A stretch of 64,000 nucleotides of DNA from Muraenolepis orangiensis (lineage: Eukaryota > Chordata > Actinopteri > Gadiformes > Muraenolepididae): positions 32,083,505 through 32,147,504 of the forward strand of contig CM051005.1 in assembly GCA_027704905.1 (NCBI GenBank), written 5' to 3'. Below, one piece after another: positions 47,372 through 58,889 of this stretch. Made by a program: the position numbers and the translations under genes. Each line of letters starts with the position of its first letter. Within the stretch, counting starts at the first letter, position 1. The notes under the pieces were generated by a model. That model saw nothing but the letters and a program-made list of their open reading frames with translations, had not been told where the DNA came from and searched no databases.

Positions 47372-48265
47372 TCAAGGGACCCAAGGCCGCTTTACAGAGG
47401 GGAACAAGCAAACCGCTAAGGCAAATAAAATAAATAAATAAAAGTAGCAGTGAAAGGATGGAAACATGAGTTTTGAGGGTTCTTCTACTTCAGGGGATGG
47501 AGATATGGAGGAGCCGTCCATGGAGAGGAGCAGATCTCCAACCTTCTGGAGCAGCGCCCTGGTAGCCACAACCATGAGCTCTGTTTTATTACTGTTGAGT
47601 TTGAGAAGATTTGATGACATCCAGTTTTTTACATCATGCTGGCAGATTGAGGGGGTAGCTGGGTGGATGGTTTGCTGCTGAGATAATGTTGAGTATCATC
47701 AGCGTAGGAGTGGAAGCTGAGACCATGGTGGTGGATGATTTGACCAAGCTGGAGCATGTAAATGGTGAAGAGGAGGGGGCCAAGCACAGAGCCTTGAGGC
47801 ACGCCTTTGTTGACTAAGGCCAGGAACTGCAGTCACTGATGGTCATGTATTGTTTCCGGTTCGAGAGGTAAGACTCAAACCAAGAAAGAGCGGTGTCTGT
47901 GAGGCCGAGGTGGTTGGACAGAGGAGGAGGCTGGTGTAGGAGACTGTGTCAAAGGCTGCAGAGAGGTCAAGGAGGATGAGAAGGCTGATGTGGCCAGAAT
48001 CAGAAGCGATAATGAGGTCATTGGGGATTTTGATGAGGGCAGTCTCAGTGCTGTGGTGAGCTCTGAAGCCAGACTGAAGAGGTTTGTAGAGCGCATGCTT
48101 GGAGTTGGGCTGCAACTGCTGTTTCCAGTATTTTGCTGAGTAAAGGAAGGTTGGAGATAGGTCGATAGTTGTCCAAAGATAGGTCCTCTGGGTCCAAACC
48201 AGGCTTCTTGAGGATTGGGGTGACTGATGCAGTTTTGAGGCTGGATGCCAGATGCCATCGAAGAG
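47372..48265 (-). pseudogene. L2/Rex1-like LINE reverse transcriptase remnant
   Basis: Minus-strand pieces match L2-type reverse transcriptase. 47843-48115 has QSGFRAHHSTETAL and LLDLSAAFDTV (motif A). 47372-47620 has the later LKLNSNKTELMVV segment. The catalytic YADD block is decayed or frameshifted between them. It is a truncated, broken fragment. Confidence 0.7.
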
Positions 48266-48758
48266 TTCACGATGTCAACTATAATAGGGCTATCATGCTG
48301 TTGAGCGCTGATGTACCGAGTGATTTAGTGTTCCTGAATAGGATGGAGTTAGAATGGGTAAGAAGCTCAGAGAACTCGGACATGAAGGTGGTGGAGGCTT
48401 TGGGGGGGGGCAGTAGATGAGGACCACCTGGAGCTGTGATGAGCCAGCCAATGTAAAGCCAATACAGTCAATGGGTGGTTTTCAGAGGGCTGTCTATATC
48501 TGGGTGTGGGCCATGTTGGAGCCCCTCTCAGTGTTAACATCTATGTAAACATAAGCCATTTGTCTCTAGTTCTCACCTTCTGTTCTACTTTTTTGTGGAT
48601 CTTTCACAGAAAGAAACCAAGGATGACTTGGAATATCTAGCTATAGATATCCCAGTGCTTTCTGAGTCCGCAAAATGTCTCGAAATCATATAAAGAGGAC
48701 ATATTTACAAAGAATATCGCTGTTTGGTGTCACCCCGCTAGTATCCAGATCAGTTGGA
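48266..48758. other. Single-copy DNA containing an inverted piece of block P
   Basis: About 48467-48545 is an inverted, diverged match to 50795-50862 (shared CAATGGGTGGTT and CATGTTGGAGCCCCTC). It is likely a dispersed repeat. No gene seen. Confidence 0.4.
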
Positions 48759-48853
48759 CCCTGAGGGTTTGACCCTGAGGGTTTGACCCTGAGTGTTTGA
48801 CCCTGAGGGTTTGACCCTGAAGGTTTGACCCTGAGGGTTTGACCCTGAGTGTA
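48759..48853. repeat. 14-bp minisatellite
   Basis: About seven tandem copies of GGTTTGACCCTGAG with single-base variants. Confidence 0.9.
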
Positions 48854-49039
48854 CAAGGAAATGCAACATGTTACTATATAATACATAAGTTATATATGAA
48901 CATGATACTCTATAATAAATAAGTTATATATAGTAATATGAACAAACTACTAAATACATACATACATGGACGATACGATGTCCAACTATACTATACTATG
49001 TATATGATTTACTATATAGTTACATGCTCCTTTATTACT

Positions 49040-50490
49040 GTTATGTATTATATAGTAACGTGTTGCTATATATCTATAACTGTAATGTATTATATAGTAG
49101 CATGTTGCTATATATCTATAGCTGTAATGTATTATATAGTAGCATGTTGCTATATATCTATAACTGTAATGTATTATATAGTAGCATGTTGCTATATATC
49201 TATAACTGTAATATATTATATAGTAGCATGTTGCTGTATATCTATAACTGTAATGTATTATATAGTAGCATGTTGCTATATATCTATAACTATAATGTAT
49301 TATATAGTAGCATGTTGCTATATATCTATAACTATAATGTATTATATAGTAGCATGTTGCTATATATCTATAACTATAATGTATTATATAGTAGCATGTT
49401 GCTATATATCTATAACTATAATGTATTATATAGTAGCATGTTGCTATATATCTATAACTGTAATGTATTATATAGTAGCATGTTGCTATATATCTATAGC
49501 TGTAATGTATTATATAGTAGCATGTTGCTATATAGCTATAACTGTAATGTATTATATAGTAGCATGTTGCTATATATCTATAACTATAATGTATTATATA
49601 GTAGCATGTTGCTATATATCTATAACTATAATGTATTATATAGTAGCATGTTGCTATATATCTATAACTATAATGTATTATATAGTAGCATGTTGCTATA
49701 TATCTATAACTATAATGTATTATATAGTAGCATGTTGCTATATATCTATAACTATAATGTATTATATAGTAGCATGTTGCTATATATCTATAACTGTAAT
49801 GTATTATATAGTAGCATGTTGCTATATATCTATAACTGTAATGTATTATATAGTAGCATGTTGCTATATATCTAACTGTAATGTATTATATAGTAGCATG
49901 TTGCTATATATCTAACTGTAATGTATTATATAGTAGCATGTTGCTATATATCTAACTTTAATGTATTATATAGTAGCATGTTGCTATATATCTATAGCTG
50001 TAATGTATATAGTAGCATGTTGCTATATATCTATAACTGTAATGTATTATATAGTAGCATGTTGCTATATATCTATAACTATAATGTATTATATAGTAGC
50101 ATGTTGCTATATATCTATAACTGTAATGTATTATATAGTAGCATGTTGCTGTATATCTATAACTGTAATGTATTATATAGTAGCATGTTGCTATATATCT
50201 ATAACTATAATGGATTATATAGTAGCATGTTGCTATATATCTATAACTATAATGTATTATATAGTAGCATGTTGCTATATATCTATAACTGTAATGTATT
50301 ATATAGTAGCATGTTGCTGTATATCTATAACTGTAATGTATTATATAGTAGCATGTTGCTATATATCTATAACTGTAATGTATTATATAGTAGCATGTTG
50401 CTATATATCTATAACTGTAATGTATTATATAGTAGCATGTTGCTATATATCTATAACTGTAATGTATTATATAGTAGCATGTTGTTATAT
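49040..50490. repeat. 42-bp minisatellite, about 34 copies
   Basis: Long version of the array at 3316. Units differ mainly at two sites (ATAGCTG, ATAACTG, ATAACTA), giving blocks of like variants that indicate stepwise expansion. The long frames through it (up to 325 codons) are not genes. Confidence 0.96.
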
Positions 50491-50893
50491 ATTATTATGT
50501 TAGTCTTTTCCCGAGGTTAAGCGTAGGTTTCCAGTCTACATGACATCTGTCCCAGTTCATAGCGGGCTGTCCCCAAACCAAATGCTCTTTAGTTGTTGTA
50601 TCATCTCGACTTATTGCCTTATAGCTTCTCTTCTCTCTTCAGTAAGTGTTTCTAACTCTTGCCCTTGATTATGTAGAACAGAAGGTATACGGAATAGTCC
50701 TACGCCGTCCTTTTACTTCCACAGCCAACTATAACACAATGAACCATCGCTTTCTTCACTCGAGTGTCTGTATTGTGACTCTGTGTTTATGTTCGAGGGG
50801 CTCCAACATGGCGGATAGCAACCGTTGTCAAGGACTTAGTCACGTGGGTGAAAACCACCCATTGAGGTGTTATTCACTACAGGGAGTTGTTTG
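50491..50893. other. Duplicated single-copy DNA, no gene recognised
   Basis: Second copy of 3736-4125. No additional feature. Confidence 0.5.
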
Positions 50894-51161
50894 ATCAGGA
50901 GGCTCGAGGGATAACAGCCAGCCCACCACGACCCACAGAGAGGGGCTTCTGCAGATAGACATGGGGCTGGGGCTGGTTGAGTGTGAGAAAGTCCTGTTGA
51001 TTTGACCATTTCTCAGTTAGGCATAAAAAGTCAGTATTCTGGTCAGAAATGATGTCATGAATGAGTGATAGGTTTGAAAAAGACCCAGAAGTGTTATAAG
51101 GTGAAACTCCTCTAATGAACGTATGTTTATTCTGTATATTGTATGTATGCATGAATGTCAT
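50894..51161 (-). pseudogene. LINE endonuclease N-terminal remnant (second copy)
   Basis: The minus strand is open and encodes an endonuclease start of L2/Rex1-like type, with LIHDIISDQNTDFLCLTE (the catalytic Glu within LTE) and GRGGLAVI. It ends abruptly, being a truncated fragment. It lies directly upstream of the orphan tail exons. Confidence 0.65.
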
Positions 51162-51197
51162 TTAGTTTTCTCCTTTTTTCATTGGACCACCTTATAG

Positions 51198-51487
51198 AAA
51201 ACGCTGGAGTCCTTTCTCCCCGTGATGGTGACCAGGTAAGACTAGTTCCTACATATTATACTTGCTATGAATATTTGGTTACCTATGAAAAATTGTTAGA
51301 CAACTTTATAAATCCAATGGTATTTGGTTTTATATATTAGAAAACTCGACGATACAACAATGTATATATTTAATTGTCTTTCCAGAGTCCAAACAATCCC
51401 TCCATCTACAGTCTGTTAGGCCCTAGTCCCCCTGTTACCCAACCTGAAGGTATTTATGCTCAGGTTGACAAGGCCAGAAGTTCTTAG
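51198..51487 (+). pseudogene. Orphan cytoplasmic-tail exons of a SLAM/CD2-like receptor (second copy)
   Basis: Exons 51198-51235 and 51386-51487, with intact splice sites, correspond to 4419-4748. The tail keeps the ITIM-like S-I-Y-S-L-L and the YAQV motif. Two replacements separate it from the first copy (M to L, I to T). Upstream DNA is continuous back to 42.7 kb here and contains no signal, Ig or membrane exon, so in this copy the tail really is without an ectodomain nearby. Conservation of splice sites and frame in both copies is notable for a relic. Confidence 0.6.
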
Positions 51488-51581
51488 AAGGTTGCCGGTT
51501 CAATCCCTGCTACAACTTGTCAAGTTGTCCATCGGTTGTGCATGCTTTCTGCTTTTGATGTTATACCATTTTTATTTTACT

Positions 51582-51583
<2 letters not shown>

Positions 51584-51633
<50 letters not shown>
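51584..51633. repeat. (CA)n microsatellite
   Basis: Short counterpart of 4843-5036. Confidence 0.97.
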
Positions 51634-51634
<1 letters not shown>

Positions 51635-51992
51635 CTCATTTGTGTTCATATTGTTACAGACAAACAGTTAAAGTGATCTGCTGTATTCCACTGTGTGTGT
51701 TCACAGTCAAGAGGTTGGATTATGGTGCTTTACATGTTCTCCTTGGCTGTACATTTCTCACACAGCACTCTCTGCTAGAGCCGAGTGGCCTTCTCTTAAT
51801 GTACACAAGTGGTTCACTGCTGACGTTTCATTATAAACCCTGTTTGGAGTGGCTCCTCCTTACCTGAGCTCATCTGTTACTAGATAGAGGTCATTACAGC
51901 CTACAGGCTGAGCTCTTACTGTCTATTGTTCAGGATGTGTCGTTTACTGTTGAAGCCAGAGGTTTAAACAGAGCTCTGTGTCACCTCAGTGG

Positions 51993-52264
51993 GGCGGCAG
52001 TACAGCTCAGGAGGTAGAGCGGTCGCCTCACAACTGGAAGGTCGCTGGTTTGATCCCTGCCGCCTCCTCCTAGCAAAAGCTGTCGAGGTGTCCTTGAGCA
52101 AGACACCCTAACCCTAACTGCTCCTGACCTGCTGGCTGTCTCCTTGATGGCTGACTCCTCCATTGGTGGTTGAATGAATGTGTGAATGTGAGGCATGACT
52201 TGTAAAGTGCTTTGAGTAACCATTGGTTAGAAAACAGCTATATAAATCCATTTACCATTTACCA
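51993..52264 (+). mobile_element. tRNA-derived SINE (second copy of 5384)
   Basis: Same insertion as at 5384, in the duplicated block; box B reads GGTTTGATCC here, one change from the first copy. Confidence 0.8.
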
Positions 52265-53599
52265 CAGTGTATTGTTTCATGAACTGCTTTCTTGGCCAGG
52301 TCAATCTATACGGTATATATATATATCTATATATATTATCTTTTTTATATATATTTTTTATCAATGAAATCTCTTTTTTGACTGTTTTGTACCGTGTCTC
52401 CTGTTATAAAATGCTTTACAACACATGACTCCACAGCGACTCTGTATCTCAAGTGATCTTAACGGATCATAGCTTACTGTCAAAGCTCCAACATAAGGGC
52501 TGGTGTTTCCTACCACAGTTTGACTCTTCCTCAACGGGTTGAGGTTCACATGAGGTGAATACTCACTGTCTGCACATTTTGTTGTACATGTAGAGATCTC
52601 TGTGGGTTTCTCAGTACATGTTTGATAGGGGCTAATGATGATGATATTTCAAACAACTTTAAAACTACTACCAGGCCTTCCACGAATGCTATGACTATCC
52701 TCCTTGCTTTTCATATTACACCTTTACACTTTGAATATAGCTCTTTATTAACTGTTCCGAGTTCTTCTTTACACGACATGTCACCCAGTCACCCAGTGGT
52801 GAGTCACACTGTGGTTTAACGTCAAAGATACCCCTCTCCCTCTCCCTCTTCCTCTTTTTTTTTCACACACACACACACACACAGGTACAGAGGCAAACAC
52901 TCACACAGTTGTTGTTTGTACAGACAGATAATGAAGAATAAAGAACAGCCTAGTGCATGGGACCAGAGAGACTCTATGTTCCCAACGCTATGAACCCAGA
53001 ACCCTTGTAATGTTCTGGAGCCATATTAGCAGTGGGGGCTGGTGCTGAAGTTGGGGGGCGGGGCTTAAAGACCAACCTTATCCATAGACACACAGCGACA
53101 CGCTTTCTGAGGTGCAGAAAGGTTTATCACCATGTCATTGAAGTCTAGTGAGTTGTGGAGTTAGACATCATAAGACAACACTGTATCACAAGGCCACTAT
53201 TAACGATTATAGAGGCATGAGAGGATATATTGTAATTATACATTTTTTCAATTTCCAATGTATGTTTATGTTTGTTTAATGTATTTCTTATCCCATGCTG
53301 GTAATTCCCACAAGCCTCTTGGGCTGCTGTGACAGACAGATGACTGAATCAATACCATTTGAGCTGGACTTCACCCCAGGCCGCTCCAACACAGGGACTG
53401 ACCTGTCGAGAGCCTCTGGTGGGAGGGGTTTGGAAACCCTCTGCCTGGACGGGACGTTAGCGACCCTACGGCTGGACATCCAGGGGACAAGCAGCAGCCC
53501 CACCACAGGGTGTGTGATGAAGAGGGGGGAGAGTGTCGCCTTCATCACACGAGGAACACCTCAGGGTGAAGAACGTCCTGCAGCACTGCCGTGGTGACC
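52265..53599. other. Duplicated non-coding DNA
   Basis: Second copy of 5652-6982, with a CA run at 52865-52882 absent in that form from copy 1. No gene recognised. Confidence 0.5.
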
Positions 53600-53853
53600 G
53601 ACCATAGACAGACCTGGTGGAGCTGGAGAGAGACTCTCTCCTATAGACGGACCTGGTGGAGCTGGAGAGAGACTCTCTCCTATAGACGGACCTGGTGGAG
53701 CTAGAGAGACTCTCTCCTATAGACGGACCTGGTGGAGCTGGAGAGAGACTCTCTCCTATAGACGGACCTGGTGGAGCTGGAGAGAGACTCTCTCCTATAG
53801 ACGGACCTGGTGGAGCTGGAGAGAGACTCTCTCCTATAGACGGACCTGGTGGA
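53600..53853. repeat. 39-bp minisatellite, cut by gap
   Basis: Same unit as 6983-7530; six to seven units before the gap. Confidence 0.95.
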
Positions 53854-54853
53854 NNNNNNNNNNNNNNNNNNNNNNNNNNNNNNNNNNNNNNNNNNNNNNN
53901 NNNNNNNNNNNNNNNNNNNNNNNNNNNNNNNNNNNNNNNNNNNNNNNNNNNNNNNNNNNNNNNNNNNNNNNNNNNNNNNNNNNNNNNNNNNNNNNNNNNN
54001 NNNNNNNNNNNNNNNNNNNNNNNNNNNNNNNNNNNNNNNNNNNNNNNNNNNNNNNNNNNNNNNNNNNNNNNNNNNNNNNNNNNNNNNNNNNNNNNNNNNN
54101 NNNNNNNNNNNNNNNNNNNNNNNNNNNNNNNNNNNNNNNNNNNNNNNNNNNNNNNNNNNNNNNNNNNNNNNNNNNNNNNNNNNNNNNNNNNNNNNNNNNN
54201 NNNNNNNNNNNNNNNNNNNNNNNNNNNNNNNNNNNNNNNNNNNNNNNNNNNNNNNNNNNNNNNNNNNNNNNNNNNNNNNNNNNNNNNNNNNNNNNNNNNN
54301 NNNNNNNNNNNNNNNNNNNNNNNNNNNNNNNNNNNNNNNNNNNNNNNNNNNNNNNNNNNNNNNNNNNNNNNNNNNNNNNNNNNNNNNNNNNNNNNNNNNN
54401 NNNNNNNNNNNNNNNNNNNNNNNNNNNNNNNNNNNNNNNNNNNNNNNNNNNNNNNNNNNNNNNNNNNNNNNNNNNNNNNNNNNNNNNNNNNNNNNNNNNN
54501 NNNNNNNNNNNNNNNNNNNNNNNNNNNNNNNNNNNNNNNNNNNNNNNNNNNNNNNNNNNNNNNNNNNNNNNNNNNNNNNNNNNNNNNNNNNNNNNNNNNN
54601 NNNNNNNNNNNNNNNNNNNNNNNNNNNNNNNNNNNNNNNNNNNNNNNNNNNNNNNNNNNNNNNNNNNNNNNNNNNNNNNNNNNNNNNNNNNNNNNNNNNN
54701 NNNNNNNNNNNNNNNNNNNNNNNNNNNNNNNNNNNNNNNNNNNNNNNNNNNNNNNNNNNNNNNNNNNNNNNNNNNNNNNNNNNNNNNNNNNNNNNNNNNN
54801 NNNNNNNNNNNNNNNNNNNNNNNNNNNNNNNNNNNNNNNNNNNNNNNNNNNNN
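53854..54853. other. Assembly gap (1000 N)
   Basis: Exactly 1000 N, with minisatellite on the left and unrelated LINE sequence on the right. The counterpart of 7531-9420 is not seen and may be missing here. Confidence 0.99.
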
Positions 54854-54859
54854 TTGGGG

Positions 54860-55735
54860 AAATCTTCTGAGGAGAAAATACTTGCCGCTACTTGGGATTT
54901 CCTAGCTATGTTTAATGAAACCTTTTCTGTTGCTTCAGCATATGAGACTTTGTTTTGCACTTTGTATCTCTGCACCTCCTTGGCCTTTTTCTGCACTTCA
55001 CAGCCCTGATACGCAGCACTATGTCCCCCCCACAGTTGCAACATTTCACCTTAGCAGTACAACCACCATATTCATGTTCCCCCGCACATTTTGGACACCT
55101 AGGCTTAGTTGCTTTGCACTTGTCTGCCACATGCCCAAACCTTTGGCATTTAAAGCATCGCAGAGGTTTAGGGATGAATTCCCTTACTAGATAGCTCAGG
55201 CACCCAATCATTATCTTCTGCTGAATTGTTTCTTCAAACTGAAGAAGAACAGACAAACGATCCACTAGCTTACCCTGATACCTAGTAGGAAGACGCTTAA
55301 CGACAGACACTTCCCCCCCTTTCATTTCTTTCTTGAGTTCTTCCATGCTGATTTCTATATGAACTCCACTGATCACTCCAAGTATTCTTGGATTTGCTCC
55401 AGGAACACGGCATTTAATTCAAACTTCATTCAAGGTCGTCATTTTCAGTAACTTTTCCTGTTGTTTTGCATTCATCATTTCTACCAACATCCGTCCTTTG
55501 CTCAGAAATCTTGCTTGCTTTATTGCTCCAATTTCCTTGTGAATTGCTTTTGTCAGGAACACTGGATGTAGCTTAGCCGCGGATTGCTCACCAAACTCCA
55601 CAATCACTTTCCACTCTTCATTCTCAATCCTTTTCTTTCCTTTCTTCACTTCATTCTGTGAATCAGCTTCACTGAGACTGAGTCACTTGACATGTCTATT
55701 TTCTTTCTTGACTTCTTCTTCCTTACTTCATTCCA
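54860..55735 (-). pseudogene. LINE ORF1 (Gag-like zinc-knuckle protein), frameshifted
   Basis: Minus-strand pieces at 55419-55649 and 54912-55376 form one ORF1-type protein. The first is a Lys-rich N-terminus leading to an RNA-binding region. The second has LRCFKCQRFGHVADKC, a CCHC knuckle, followed by CPKCAGEHEYGGC and a third Cys pair. Such ORF1 proteins coat LINE RNA in I/Nimb-like teleost families. A frameshift near 55400 and loss of the third knuckle's His show decay. No ORF2 follows before the gap. Confidence 0.7.
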
Positions 55736-56019
55736 TCGTCCATCTCCTTCAGATGCACTTTCCATATCCTCCTCTCCGGCCCGGCAAGGGTCCTCCTTAA
55801 CGTAATGTCTCTCGAGCTGTCAGCCAGCGACCAAAGTCTTCAATGTCCGTCTGGAATGAAAAACCATCAGGAACAATGAGTGCAGGGGTAGGTTTAAAGA
55901 GGCAGGTTGATTACAATGCGCTGCAGGTGTGGGGGAGATATGAATGAGGGTTGACGCTGCCCTCTAGTGGAGGCAGGGTGAATAGCCATTGTGACAAATA
56001 CACAGCCAGCGGTTGTTCT
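55736..56019. other. Spacer, no feature recognised
   Basis: Includes a TGCCCTCTAGTGG motif common in fish repeats; nothing more. Confidence 0.3.
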
Positions 56020-56410
56020 TTCCTTAAAATGGCTTGCATCACATGCCACCTTGGCTATATTTTGCCCTGTTGTTGATGACACTTGGTAGAGTCCCAGGAG
56101 TTCTTCCTTTGGTTATAGATCTACAGAGCGCACACATATTGACTCCTGCTCAACTCCTGATATGTCCTGGGTGCCATCAATGAGAAGTGTGAACTGGACC
56201 ACTGGCATTGATGTTATTTCCAACACAATTTCTTTGATGATTGTATTGGCCATCAGCTTTAACAGTTCGTTCTGCAATTCCGGACTGGTGAAATCGAAGT
56301 GACCTTTTAGCCGGGAGGTCAGCTCTGCATCGCCCGTTGCCTTGTACTTTAGAAGCTGGCTGAAAGTCCCACTCTCCTTCTGATCCCCTCGAAAAGCCAG
56401 AGAGAGGCTG
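56020..56410 (-). pseudogene. hAT-like transposase fragment (DUF4371/ZMYM1-like)
   Basis: On the minus strand about 95 codons are open from LAFRGDQ to a stop near 56118. They are followed in the same frame by KEELLGLY and TTGQNIAKV. The pattern LAFRG...F..LL...LL..L...I..EI...F.L..DGT.D.S..EQ is that of the N-terminal part of domesticated and mobile hAT transposases. The first catalytic Asp is probably the one in LIDGTQD. The rest of the catalytic domain and the dimerisation region are absent, so it is a dead fragment. Confidence 0.65.
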
Positions 56411-56806
56411 ACACTCCCGCAAGGAGCAAGAGGGCTGTCTCTCTAGTGAGCGAGCACATAGCCGCTCGCGGGGGTTTAATCTGCACGCCAGTGTCATTTT
56501 ATGCGCGTGTAAAAGCACATTTTTCGCTCGTGAGTAGCTTGTTTTGCGCGCTAGAATATTGACACAATTCTGTTTCCATACAATTCTGGCTCCATACAGT
56601 GGACTGACAGTTAAATAACAAATCACAGCAGCGCAGCCACGACTGGCGCACGACCGGAGGGGACCGACCCGGAGAAGATCCGCCTGGAGCAGAGCTACAG
56701 GGAGGGGGCTCAGGACCCGGCTCAGAGACAGCAGACCGCTCAGCGTAGCATCAGTAATATCTGACAGGAGTGGGGGGCTCTGCACATACCTCCACACCTT
56801 ACACTC

Positions 56807-56811
<5 letters not shown>

Positions 56812-56867
<56 letters not shown>
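56812..56867. repeat. (CA)n microsatellite
   Basis: CA run within non-coding DNA. Confidence 0.97.
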
Positions 56868-58135
<1,268 letters not shown>

Positions 58136-58326
58136 TTAGGGGGCGGGGTTCAGAACCTGACTACGTGCCTGCTGATATATGCAGACATCACATATTTCAC
58201 CTGAAGACACACGGGAAGGTAAATATTCTTAAACAATCTATTATTATTATTCTGATTATTATTAATAATAATAAGATTTTGTTTAACATTAAACATTTCC
58301 CAGACCCATTTGGCGACCCTTGTGAG

Positions 58327-58743
58327 CAGTGGCGTTGCGCAATATTTCGGGGCTCCCCGCAGGTCGGACCATGGGGCCCCGCCCCCTCCCCTAAATCAAT
58401 AATAGAGTGACATGGGATAGACATCCGGCCACTTTTTTAAATGTTTATTTTTTCAGGCATCTTTTGTAAACAGTATAGGTCAGTAGGAACTCATGTGTAC
58501 ACTGTTGTACGGTGTTGTCGCGATCGTGAAGTCCAACGGGGGGTGGGGTGGGGGGGGGTTGTCGCGATCGTGAAGTCCGATGGTAGGGTGGTGGTCCGGG
58601 CCGGCAGGTATGCCAGATGGCCAGTCCAGCCCTGGTGCCTAGCAACTTAGCAGGGAGGGGGGGGGGCCCTGGGGGTGGGAGCCTCCTAAACTCCGGGGCT
58701 CCCCCGCACCGCGGGGGGTGCGGGGGCCTCCGCTACGCCACTG
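58327..58743. mobile_element. Non-autonomous hAT-like transposon upstream of copy 2
   Basis: Ends are CAGTGGCGTTGCG and CGCTACGCCACTG, imperfect inverted repeats. The 8-bp flanks CTTGTGAG and CTTCTGAG differ by one base. Copy 1 has no such element at the homologous site (about 11600). The interior is GC-rich with a duplicated TTGTCGCGATCGTGAAGTCC segment (58513, 58559). Confidence 0.75.
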
Positions 58744-58834
58744 CTTCTGAGGCGATGTCCCGCAAGAACCGCTGTCCAGCTCACTAACGGCTGTTTATCT
58801 TCCTCTTCAGTCAGACCAGAACGCGTTACAGAAC

Positions 58835-58889
58835 ATGATGTTCTCTGGTTCTCTCTGTCTACTCATTTATTGGTTCGTAGGCCTGCAAG
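58835..58889 (+). CDS. Signal-peptide exon A, gene copy 2
   Basis: Tandem ATGs, 18 codons, hydrophobic core CLLIYWF, ends CAAG|GTAAAA in phase 1, preceded by CTCTTCAG. It pairs in phase with the Ig-V exon at 61722. Confidence 0.7.

Noticed and set aside
48938..50520. Open frames of 180-325 codons in three plus-strand frames
   Set aside because: Produced by the 42-bp minisatellite.
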